Translations under genes and position numbers: made by a program
Assembly: GCA_005800795.1 (NCBI GenBank)
Contig: SYEN01000019.1
Coordinates: 1 to 25,821, forward strand
DNA from: Burkholderiales bacterium
GTDB lineage: Bacteria; Pseudomonadota; Gammaproteobacteria; Burkholderiales; SG8-41
Direction of reading: 5' to 3'
Length of the DNA stretch: 25,821 nt
Notes under the pieces: generated by a model
Databases searched by the model: none
What the model was told of the DNA's origin: nothing
What the model saw: the letters and a program-made list of their open reading frames with translations, nothing else
Shown: one piece after another, positions 1 to 6,766 of the stretch
How positions within the stretch are numbered: the stretch's first letter is position 1
Layout of the letters: every line of letters starts with the position of its first letter

Positions 1-1814
1 GAATAGCCGGTGCCGAAATCGTCTATCGCGACACGCACGCCGATGGCCCGCAGTGCGGTGAGCGTAGCTGCCGTGCGCACGGCATCTTTCATGGCGGCAG
101 TCTCGGTGATTTCCAGTTCCAGCAGGTGCGCGGGGACTTGCGCATCGGCCAATATCGCCGCTACCTGCGATACCAGCGCTGCATCCGCGAATTGATGCGC
201 TGACAGGTTTACCGCCAGCGGCGGCGCCCAGCCGTGGCGGTCAAGCATGCCACGCAGCGCCTTCGCCGCCGCACGCAGCACCTGTTCACCAATCGGCGCA
301 ATCAGGCCGGTGGATTCCGCCAGGGCAATAAACAGATCGGGCCGCACCATGCCACGCGTGGCGTGGTTCCAGCGCAGTAATACCTCGGCACCGGCGATCT
401 TTGTGCCACCGTCCGGCGACAAGGCCACCTTGGGTTGGAAGACGGGGTACAGATCACCGGCGGCTATGGCCTGCTTTAAATCACGCGCAAGGCTTTGGCG
501 CTCGCGCGATGCCTCGGCCAACTGCGCCGAATAAAACAAGTAGTGCGCGCCATCGGCGGCGCGCGTTCCCGCCAAGGCCAATTCGGCCTGATTGAGCAAT
601 GTGCGCCCGTCCAGACAGTTTCCTTCGGAACGTGCGATGCCGATGCGCAATTGTGGCGACACGATATGCCCATCCCCCAGATCAAGCGCGCCAGCCGCTT
701 CGAGCAACACCGCTTCCGCCAGCCGCGACACGCCGATGGCGTCGCAACCCAGCGTGTCGTTGATCAACGCGAAATGCTCGCCGCCGAAATGCGCGGCGAA
801 CTCGCGTGGCGCGGCGTGACGTAACTTTGCCGCGATGCGGCCGAGCAGGTCATCGCAGCGCTGCGGACCAACACTTGCCTGCAACGTGCTGAACTGCGCC
901 AGCTCGATCAGCAGCAATGACACGCGGCGCGCGGTGTCACCGCGCACCCGTGCAAGGCCGTCGACATGCTCGATCAGCGCGGCCCGATTCGGCAGCCTTG
1001 TCAGCGGATCGTGCCGCGTCATGAAACGCGTACGTTCTTCAGCAATTTCATGGTCGCGCCGTTTCGATGCCGCGACGCGTTCGAGCAGGGCATTATGCGC
1101 GGCGATCAGTTCGCCCAGTTCATCACGCCGGTTTAATGTGACGCTGAACGCATCGGCGCGATCTGGCGAAACGCCGGCGGCCAGCGCGCTATCGCGCAAT
1201 TGCAGCAGGGGGCGCAGCACCCAGCCGTGCAATACCAGCATGGTGCCTACGGTAACCACCAGCACGATCAAGGCAACCAAGCCGCCGATGCGCAAGAGGT
1301 ATGAAACAAGACCGCTGGAGATGCCGCTGGAATCAATACGCACTGCTGCGATCGGGCTGCCCGGCGCGTCACTTTTCCAGGCCACCTCCAGTTTGGCGCC
1401 GTCCGGGCGGTTCGCGGTGGCTTCCGCCACGCGGCCGGCGCTGGCCGCAAATGCAGGCGGCGGCGTCGCGCCCACCGTGGTTACCCGTTCGCCATTTGGG
1501 AGATAGATTGCAATCGACTCGATGCCGTACATGCTCACCAGCGGGGCAAGGTCACGTGTAAGCAGGCCGCGGGTCTCCAGTCCGCGACTCAACAACAAGA
1601 CCGGCTCAACGGTAAGTTGCGCGGCGTGCGTCAGCCGCGCAATCTCGGTGTCTTTAAACCGGGCCGCCGACGGTATCAGGATCGCGCTTTCCACTGCCAG
1701 AATCAGACCAAACACCACCAGCGTGATATGCCAGCACAAGCGGCATGAAAACAGATTGCGCGAGGCGAATCGCGTCGATAGCGTGCCCCTGTTCAGTCCT
1801 TGAGCGCGAGTCAT
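1..1814 (-). CDS. GGDEF-EAL membrane protein (c-di-GMP phosphodiesterase type), cut by left edge
   Basis: The reading frame starts at ATG 1814, just after an in-frame stop, and stays open to the left edge, so the C-terminus is missing. Membrane segments at about residues 28-50 and 170-197 enclose a periplasmic sensor region. A HAMP-like stretch (about 198-245) and a GGDEF domain follow, with DPLTRLPNR near residue 266. The GGDEF signature reads GGEHF (344-348), so the metal-binding Glu is His and cyclase activity is doubtful. The EAL domain keeps EVLLRW (E477), an ELEITE segment and DDFGTGY near residue 600, all typical of active c-di-GMP phosphodiesterases. I infer that it degrades c-di-GMP, perhaps with the GGDEF domain as a GTP sensor. 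It begins 40 bases after the DUF302 gene on the same strand and could be cotranscribed. The family call is firm; activity is inferred. Confidence 0.9.
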   Translation of the reverse strand, partial: MTRAQGLNRGTLSTRFASRNLFSCRLCWHITLVVFGLILAVESAILIPSAARFKDTEIARLTHAAQLTVEPVLLLSRGLETRGLLTRDLAPLVSMYGIESIAIYLPNGERVTTVGATPPPAFAASAGRVAEATANRPDGAKLEVAWKSDAPGSPIAAVRIDSSGISSGLVSYLLRIGGLVALIVLVVTVGTMLVLHGWVLRPLLQLRDSALAAGVSPDRADAFSVTLNRRDELGELIAAHNALLERVAASKRRDHEIAEERTRFMTRHDPLTRLPNRAALIEHVDGLARVRGDTARRVSLLLIELAQFSTLQASVGPQRCDDLLGRIAAKLRHAAPREFAAHFGGEHFALINDTLGCDAIGVSRLAEAVLLEAAGALDLGDGHIVSPQLRIGIARSEGNCLDGRTLLNQAELALAGTRAADGAHYLFYSAQLAEASRERQSLARDLKQAIAAGDLYPVFQPKVALSPDGGTKIAGAEVLLRWNHATRGMVRPDLFIALAESTGLIAPIGEQVLRAAAKALRGMLDRHGWAPPLAVNLSAHQFADAALVSQVAAILADAQVPAHLLELEITETAAMKDAVRTAATLTALRAIGVRVAIDDFGTGY

Positions 1815-1854
1815 GCGAGACGTTGATTAAAGCAACACGGTGCCGCGCCGCCGC

Positions 1855-2316
1855 CTACTTCGACGCCGCGCCTGCCAGCCCATCCAGCGCTTTACGCAAA
1901 TTGCCCGCGACTGGCCCGCACTCTTTTGCGCCATGCCGATGGGTGAGGTATTGAGGATCGTTGTAGCCCAGCCACACCTGTCCGGCGGCGTCTTCCCAGG
2001 CCAGCGCTTTCAGCGGCAAGTCGATGCCTGCCGTCTGTGCGCACTCCATCAGCGGCGTGCCGCCCTGTGGGTTACCGAAGATCAGCAATTCCGTGGGCCG
2101 CAAAGTCTTGCCGATCTTTTGCGCGCCGGCGGCATGATCGATACGTGCAAAAATCGTCAGCCCGCGCTCCCTGGCCGCGGATTCAAACCGGGTGATGGTG
2201 TCTTTCACGCTGTGCGCGCTTTTAATTTCCACCATGCCGTCCGCGGCGTGTGACATGCTGGTAAAAAGCATCGTGACCACCGCAATACCGTTTGAAAGCT
2301 TCATGTAATTTTTCAT
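1855..2316 (-). CDS. DUF302 family exported protein
   Basis: The product has 153 residues. A signal peptide covers about residues 1-24, with a likely cut after SHA in TSMSHAADG. The rest matches the DUF302 family, including the recognisable run TELLIFGNPQGGTPLM and the following LPLKALAWED. ATG 2316 is supported by AAGG nine bases upstream; ATG 2301 (MKLSNG) is an alternative that would keep a shorter signal peptide. DUF302 proteins are small periplasmic or secreted proteins without an agreed biochemical role. The gene follows the sigma/anti-sigma pair and the small membrane peptide on the same strand, so it may belong to the SigF-type stress response, but that is inference. Confidence 0.88.
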   Translation of the reverse strand: MKNYMKLSNGIAVVTMLFTSMSHAADGMVEIKSAHSVKDTITRFESAARERGLTIFARIDHAAGAQKIGKTLRPTELLIFGNPQGGTPLMECAQTAGIDLPLKALAWEDAAGQVWLGYNDPQYLTHRHGAKECGPVAGNLRKALDGLAGAASK

Positions 2317-2368
2317 ACTTTTCTACCTTGGGTTGTCTTCGTTTTGTATTGCATGCTGATGCACGTCC

Positions 2369-2533
2369 TCAGCACCGGTCACAAGGCAAACGGGGCTTGC
2401 CGGGACTGGCGGACGTGCGCTGTTCGCGCACCGCCAGCACATAAAAGGCGAAGTAACCGGCAAACACGATGCCCGCCAGCAGCCAGCCCCAGTTTTTTGA
2501 GAACCAATGAATCCATGTACTCACGTCAATCAT
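2369..2533 (-). CDS. 54-residue single-pass membrane peptide
   Basis: This short frame starts at ATG 2533 behind a strong ribosome binding site (AAGGAG, six bases of spacing) and ends in TGA. The product has an amphipathic, Trp-rich start (WIHWFSKNWGW), one hydrophobic segment at about residues 16-34 (LLAGIVFAGYFAFYVLAV), then a basic tail with two cysteines near the C-terminus (CDRC). It starts 21 bases after the nrsF-like gene ends, so translation in the same transcript is likely. I do not recognise a family. The position after an anti-sigma factor suggests an accessory membrane component of that stress module. The Shine-Dalgarno sequence, the clear transmembrane helix and the tight spacing are the case for it being real. 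Confidence 0.7.
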   Translation of the reverse strand: MIDVSTWIHWFSKNWGWLLAGIVFAGYFAFYVLAVREQRTSASPGKPRLPCDRC

Positions 2534-2554
2534 TTATCGCTCCTTCCCGGCGTG

Positions 2555-3196
2555 CTACCAGCGCAACAACCAAGGGCCTAGCGCCGCGCCTGCTGTGGCC
2601 GGTATCAGCATGCCCAGCAAATACCAGATGCCGATAAATGGTGCGGCCATTTCCGGGCAATACAACGCATAGGCCAGCGCGCCCAGCGCACCAGCCAGCA
2701 ACCCCGCAGCAGCCCCCGCCTGAACGGGCCGTGTCGGGGCCAACCCACGCATTGTCCACAGCACCGCCACAAACGCGGGCAAGGACAGCGCAGCGATGTA
2801 AAACGGGCATACCTGCCACGAAATACCCAGTAGCAAACGGGGCCGGTTCTCCGGCACAGCAGTCAACAACACAGCCGCAGCCAGCAGCCACATCAACAGT
2901 ATCGGTGCTGCCAGCAGCAGCGGCGCCCGCCCGCTGCGCGCACCCGGGCGCGACAAGCGCTGCGCGGTCACTAAGGCTCCTGCCAGCAATGCACCCGGAA
3001 ACGCCAGTTTGATCCAAAACATGGGCAACAGTACGGCCTGCGCCATGTCACGCCGGAAACCCAGCCAAAGCACCATCAGCAGTAAGGTGACGCACATGCT
3101 GCAGCCCAGCGCGTAAGCGTAGCGGCGTTGCGCCGCGTGAGCATCAACGGCGGGTACGCCCCGTGACAGTATCTGGATCAGTTGCGCGGTTTTCAT
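2555..3196 (-). CDS. nrsF: NrsF-type (DUF1109) integral membrane anti-sigma factor
   Basis: The 213-residue product has about six hydrophobic segments after a short cytoplasmic N-terminus, the DUF1109/NrsF layout. It would hold the ECF sigma factor at the membrane. Cysteines at positions 130 (WQVCPF) and 180 (LYCPEM) correspond closely to the conserved pair that, in Caulobacter NrsF, is needed for the response to chromate and cadmium; I recall that pair as Cys131 and Cys181. The gene overlaps the sigma gene by four bases (ATGA), indicating translational coupling. The match of length, topology and cysteine placement makes this a confident family call. The inducing signal in this organism is inferred to be metal or oxidative stress. 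Confidence 0.9.
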   Translation of the reverse strand: MKTAQLIQILSRGVPAVDAHAAQRRYAYALGCSMCVTLLLMVLWLGFRRDMAQAVLLPMFWIKLAFPGALLAGALVTAQRLSRPGARSGRAPLLLAAPILLMWLLAAAVLLTAVPENRPRLLLGISWQVCPFYIAALSLPAFVAVLWTMRGLAPTRPVQAGAAAGLLAGALGALAYALYCPEMAAPFIGIWYLLGMLIPATAGAALGPWLLRW

Positions 3197-3750
3197 GCGT
3201 TACGCCGGATCAACAACGCCAGCTTCTTTAACCCGCGATGTACCGCTACCTTGACAGCGGATTCAGACAGGCCGGTGCGTTGCGCCGTTTCGGCCACGGA
3301 GTATCCTTCAAGCTTCATGTATTGAATCGGCAGCCGCTGGCCATCAGGCAGCTGCGCCAGCAAGCTCGCCAGATCGCGCCGTGCGTCACCTTCCTCGTGT
3401 TCTGGCGCGCTGAATAAAGCAGCCTCATCCTCCGGCACATCGTCCAGCGTTTGATGCAGCGCGCCGCGCGTGGCGTGCCGCCGAAGCATGTCCACCATTT
3501 TGTAGCGGACGATGGCGTATACCCACGCCGTCAACGGCTGCGACGGGTCATAGGTGTGGCGCTGATTATGTAGGGCGAGCAAAGTTTCCTGCGCCAGATC
3601 CTCGACGTCGTCGGGAAAACGCGTGAGCCGTCTTCTCAGAAAAGCACGTAAAAACCCGCTTAACTCCGTTAAAAATTGCTGATAGGCCGCGTCGTCGCCT
3701 GACAATCCGCGGCACAGCGCATCCCGCAACCGGCTTTCGCTTGCGTTCAT
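3193..3750 (-). CDS. sigF: ECF sigma factor of the SigF/NrsF type
   Basis: The 185-residue product has sigma region 2 at about residues 25-95, with DDVEDLAQETLLALH and the promoter-melting segment AWVYAIVRYKMVDMLRRH. Region 4 is at about 130-180, with LPIQYMKLEGYSVAETA and a helix-turn-helix ending in SESAVKVAVHRGLKKL. There is no sigma 1.1 or region 3, as expected for ECF factors. It is cotranscribed with the NrsF-like anti-sigma gene, with a four-base overlap. A promoter of the type recognised by Caulobacter SigF lies just upstream (3766-3794), so autoregulation is likely. The symbol is used by analogy with that system. Confidence 0.92.
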   Translation of the reverse strand: MNASESRLRDALCRGLSGDDAAYQQFLTELSGFLRAFLRRRLTRFPDDVEDLAQETLLALHNQRHTYDPSQPLTAWVYAIVRYKMVDMLRRHATRGALHQTLDDVPEDEAALFSAPEHEEGDARRDLASLLAQLPDGQRLPIQYMKLEGYSVAETAQRTGLSESAVKVAVHRGLKKLALLIRRNA

Positions 3751-3765
3751 GCAGTCTCTAAGGGG

Positions 3766-3794
3766 AATTCGCCCGGTGGGGCCGTTTGGTTACA
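3766..3794 (-). promoter_or_regulatory. SigF-type ECF promoter of the sigma/nrsF operon
   Basis: Read on the minus strand, TGTAACC (3794-3788) is followed by 16 bases and CGAATT (3771-3766), only 15 bases before the sigma factor ATG. This is the -35/-10 form reported for Caulobacter SigF (GTAACC, 16-base spacer, CGAA). It predicts that the sigma factor activates its own operon. The short distance to the start codon implies a very short leader. Confidence 0.72.
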
Positions 3795-3833
3795 GGCGGC
3801 AGGAAATTTTTTCACGGCGCATTGTGCCCCAGC

Positions 3834-3862
3834 TGTAACCTTTCGCCAACGCGCGGCGAACT
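3834..3862 (+). promoter_or_regulatory. Second SigF-type ECF promoter, divergent
   Basis: On the plus strand TGTAACC (3834-3840) is followed by exactly 16 bases and CGAACT (3857-3862). Element sequence and spacing match the promoter facing the sigma gene, and the two -35 boxes lie back to back 39 bases apart. It points towards the bufC-like remnant and possibly the arsenosugar-type genes beyond it. Confidence 0.68.
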
Positions 3863-3968
3863 ACGGGATATCGGGCCAAAGTATTGTGGAAACGCCCGCC
3901 CATCCGCGCACAGACTCGAAAGAATCCAGAAACATGTCAAAAACCCAAAGAACTCCTGGTTGCGGATC

Positions 3969-4571
3969 GTGACCGCGCGCCCTGCATTTCACGATCACTG
4001 CACGTCTGCAGGGCTTGCTGCTGCAAGCTCGCTGCGGGTTTCGCCAGATGCCGCGCTGCTTGACCGGTTGTGGCGGCAAGCGCATGAGGCTCGCGAGGAA
4101 CCCGTTCTCGATACTGCCGCATTGGCCGGGTTTGCGCCCGAAAAACGCGCCGCCGTAGTCCTGTATCCGCACGCAGCGGCACGCTGGGCCTGGTTCGCAA
4201 ATGGTGCGGCGGCGCTTGACTGGGGACAGGATCACCGCCGGGCGCACGTCGGTAGTGGTACTGCACACAGCACCGGCGTACTGATTACACGGCTGGGCGG
4301 CGCGGTTCAGTGGCAGCCGCTGGATGCCGTCAGCCATGCCTTTCTGAGCCTTTTTTCCGATGGCGGAATCATGGCGCAAGCCGAGGCGGCAGCACGCGCG
4401 GCCAGCGCTGATACAGACAACGCCCGCATCGCGCAATTGGCGGTTACGCTGGCGGCGGCTGGCGCGTTCAGCCGCATGAGTGTAACGCGCATGGCGCGCA
4501 GGACGCGTATGGCGTTACCCAGGAGGTGGAATTTTTCAGTTAATAAAATTCATTTAAAAACAATTACTTAG
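3969..4571 (+). pseudogene. bufC-like (DUF2063 protein) remnant lacking its N-terminal domain
   Basis: The frame is open for 200 residues from GTG 3969, and further upstream to a TTG at 3786 that precedes the predicted promoter. The segment from ALLDRLWRQAHEAREEPVLD through VLYPHAAARWAWF and ITRLGGAVQWQPL to VTLAAAGAFS resembles the second half of DUF2063/BufC proteins. The first hundred or so residues of that family, including the usual FxxYRN-type segment, are not found in any frame. No start codon has a good ribosome binding site. An ATG at 3934 opens only 12 codons (MSKTQRTPGCGS, then stop). About 35 unrelated residues follow the family end, and the stop codon is supplied by a copy of the dispersed 14-mer. 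I read it as a deletion remnant of a SigF-regulated buf operon; a short functional protein is possible. Confidence 0.5.
4557..4570 (+). repeat. Dispersed 14-mer, copy 1 (exact)
   Basis: AAAACAATTACTTA, an exact match to the consensus AAAACAAWTACTTA. The following G completes the TAG stop of the bufC-like frame. Confidence 0.8.
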
Positions 4572-4710
4572 AAAGCATTCGCGATTTTGCTCTGGCGCTG
4601 GTAGTGTCCTGCGAGCGGCTGCGACCGAGTAAAATAGATGGAATACGTACGAACGTGCGCTGCCGCCTGTGCAAAGCGGGCCACGATAACAAGTCATTGG
4701 AGATGTATCC

Positions 4711-5676
4711 ATGCATGCCACGCTGCCGCTAATGGAAGTCAGCGAATTCCCCGCGATACGCCGCAACCGGCTCGACACCTTGCAGGTCAATCTGGGTTAC
4801 AAGTGCAATCAAAGCTGTTTGCATTGCCACGTCAATGCCGGCCCCACGCGTACGGAAATGATGAGCCGCGAAACGGTGTTCGAGGTGATTGCCTTCTTGA
4901 AGGCGGCTGGAATTGCGACCTTGGATCTCACGGGTGGCGCGCCGGAACTGAATCCGTATTTCCGGCTGCTGGTGAAAGCCGCCAGCGACATCGGTGTGCG
5001 GGTGATGGATCGCTGCAATCTGACGATTCTGCACGAGCCGGGGCAGGAGGATTTGGCGGATTTTTTGTGTGAGCACGCGGTCCATATCGTCGCGTCGCTG
5101 CCGTGTTATCTCGAAGAGAACGTCGACAAGCAGCGCGGCAAGGGCGTGTTCGATGGCAGCATGCGCGCGCTGAAAATGCTGAACGACAAAGGCTACGGCA
5201 AGCCGGGGTCACCGCTGAACCTTAATCTCGTCTACAACCCGCAAGGCCCTGTGCTGCCGCCGGCGCAAGGGCCGTTGCAGAGCGATTACCGAAAGCATTT
5301 GCAGACCCATTTCGGCATTGAATTTACCGAGCTCTACGTGCTGACCAACATGCCGATACAGCGTTTTGGCAGCACGTTGATTTCCAAGGGCCAGTTCGCG
5401 CATTACATGGACCTGCTGAAAAATTCGTATCAGCCGGCGAATCTGGAATCGGTAATGTGCCGTTCGCTGCTGTCGGTGGATTACAAGGGCTACGTCTATG
5501 ACTGTGATTTCAATCAGATGCTTGGCTTGCCGATGGCGTGGAAGAATAGGCAGCGCACGCATCTTCGCGAGTTGATGGGCGCCAATATCACAAACAATCC
5601 CATCGTGGTGAAAGATCATTGTTACGGCTGCACCGCCGGACAAGGGTCGAGCTGCGGCGGGGCGCTGGCGGCGTGA
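4711..5676 (+). CDS. arsS: ArsS-like arsenosugar biosynthesis radical SAM protein
   Basis: The 321-residue product carries the radical SAM cluster motif CNQSCLHC (CxxxCxxC) near residue 31, the GGxP-type motif TGGAPELNP near residue 73, and a Cys-rich C-terminus (VMCRSLLS, VYDCDF, and CYGCTAGQGSSCGG at the end). This matches the ArsS family in length and layout. ArsS transfers the 5'-deoxyadenosyl group of SAM to dimethylated arsenic, giving the adenosine precursor of arsenosugars in the cytoplasm. ATG 4711 has GGAG eight bases upstream. It heads a plus-strand run reaching 13276 that includes the two glycosyltransferase families typical of arsenosugar loci. No arsM methyltransferase is in the window. 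The 139 bases upstream hold only a weak TAAAAT -10-like hexamer (4630-4635). Confidence 0.9.
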   Translation: MHATLPLMEVSEFPAIRRNRLDTLQVNLGYKCNQSCLHCHVNAGPTRTEMMSRETVFEVIAFLKAAGIATLDLTGGAPELNPYFRLLVKAASDIGVRVMDRCNLTILHEPGQEDLADFLCEHAVHIVASLPCYLEENVDKQRGKGVFDGSMRALKMLNDKGYGKPGSPLNLNLVYNPQGPVLPPAQGPLQSDYRKHLQTHFGIEFTELYVLTNMPIQRFGSTLISKGQFAHYMDLLKNSYQPANLESVMCRSLLSVDYKGYVYDCDFNQMLGLPMAWKNRQRTHLRELMGANITNNPIVVKDHCYGCTAGQGSSCGGALAA

Positions 5677-5706
5677 GCAATCGATGAACGACGCACCGGC
5701 GGCTCG

Positions 5707-6735
5707 ATGAGCGACAGCCACGAAAGCCAACGGCCCGGACGTTCCTGCCCGTTGCATTACCGATACGCCCTGGCTGATTTTGCGCGAGCGCCTGATTTCA
5801 CTGCACCTACGCTGTATGTCATTGGCGGGCTCTACGGTAACGTGCCCGCGCTGGAAGCGATATTCGAACTTGCTGCAAGCGAACCCACGCCAGTGACATT
5901 CGCTTTCAACGGCGATTTCAACTGGTTCAATGTCGACGGCGTAACGTTTCAAACCATAAACACTGCAGTGCTGCGCCATCACGCGATTCGCGGCAACGTC
6001 GAAACCGAACTCGCGGACGATGACGACAGTGCCGGGTGCGGCTGCGCGTATCCCGATTACGTAGATGACGCTGCCGTGGCGCGCTCCAACGACATTATGG
6101 CGCGGCTGCGTAGCACCGCACGGCAGCACACGGATTTGCGCGCAAGGCTCGGCGCGCTACCCATGCATCGGGTCGCCGAGGTTGGCGGCTTGCGCGTGGC
6201 GATTGTTCATGGCGATCTGCAATCGCTGGCTGGCTGGTCGCTGGCGGAAGAGTTTTTGGAGCAGCATGCTGTAAAAAATAGTGTTATAAAACAATTACTT
6301 ATGTCGAAGTGCTCGGTCGTTGCCAGCAGCCATACGTGCCTGCCAGTGGCGCTGTCGCTGCGCACCGCTGCCGGTAACCGCATGGTGTTCAACAACGGCG
6401 CGGCAGGCATGCCAAACTTTCGCGGCATGCATTTTGGCGTGATTACGCGCATCGCCGTCTCGCCGGCGCCGGCAGCCGCCAGACCACTCTACGGCGCGCG
6501 CACTGGTGACATTCACATAGATGCCATGCCCGTGCATTATGATCATGCACGCTGGCAGCGCGAGTTTCTGGCCAACTGGCCGGTGGGCAGCGCCGCGCAC
6601 CAGTCGTATTTTCAACGTATCACGCATGGCCCGGATTATGCTGTCACGCAGGCCAATCGTCTGAGCGGTCGTAGTGCAGGTTATCGCCCGGGTGTAAGCA
6701 TTGGTGTTGCCGCACGACTCACTGCCGTAGCCTGA
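5707..6735 (+). CDS. Metallophosphoesterase-fold protein with altered metal ligands
   Basis: The 342-residue product has the order of calcineurin-like phosphoesterases: a first strand motif LYVIGGLYGN (usually D-x-H-GN), FNGDFNW (GD motif), IRGNVE (usually GNHE), IVHGDLQ (HGD) and SSHTCLP (usually GHTH), then FNNGAAGMPNFRG like the C-terminal NxGSxGxPR. The Asp and His of the first motif are Gly and Tyr here, and the GNHE His is Val, so a normal two-metal centre is unlikely. The gene lies 30 bases after arsS and 31 bases before the next gene. A role in the arsenosugar pathway is inferred from position only. A copy of the dispersed 14-mer sits inside the frame at 6288, encoding VIKQLLM. No signal peptide is seen. 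Confidence 0.75.
   Translation: MSDSHESQRPGRSCPLHYRYALADFARAPDFTAPTLYVIGGLYGNVPALEAIFELAASEPTPVTFAFNGDFNWFNVDGVTFQTINTAVLRHHAIRGNVETELADDDDSAGCGCAYPDYVDDAAVARSNDIMARLRSTARQHTDLRARLGALPMHRVAEVGGLRVAIVHGDLQSLAGWSLAEEFLEQHAVKNSVIKQLLMSKCSVVASSHTCLPVALSLRTAAGNRMVFNNGAAGMPNFRGMHFGVITRIAVSPAPAAARPLYGARTGDIHIDAMPVHYDHARWQREFLANWPVGSAAHQSYFQRITHGPDYAVTQANRLSGRSAGYRPGVSIGVAARLTAVA
6288..6301 (+). repeat. Dispersed 14-mer, copy 2 (exact, inside a gene)
   Basis: AAAACAATTACTTA, exact, within the phosphoesterase-fold gene. It lies in a locally AT-rich patch inside otherwise GC-rich codons. Confidence 0.8.
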
Positions 6736-6766
6736 ACCGTCGTCTGAAATATCACCGGGAAGCCCC

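Noticed and set aside
530..545. TAAAACAAGTAGTG as another copy of the dispersed 14-mer
   Set aside because: It has too many mismatches and is explained by ordinary codons (HYLFYS) of the GGDEF/EAL gene on the other strand.
835..1506. Plus-strand open frame of 223 codons
   Set aside because: It is antisense to the GGDEF/EAL gene, whose frame carries recognisable motifs throughout; the translation is Ser/Arg/Ala-rich shadow.
3786..3968. Upstream extension of the bufC-like frame to a TTG codon
   Set aside because: The TTG lies upstream of the predicted plus-strand promoter, and the added residues match no family.
5209..6129. Minus-strand open frame of 306 codons
   Set aside because: It is antisense to arsS and the phosphoesterase-fold gene, with no recognisable motif or ribosome binding site.
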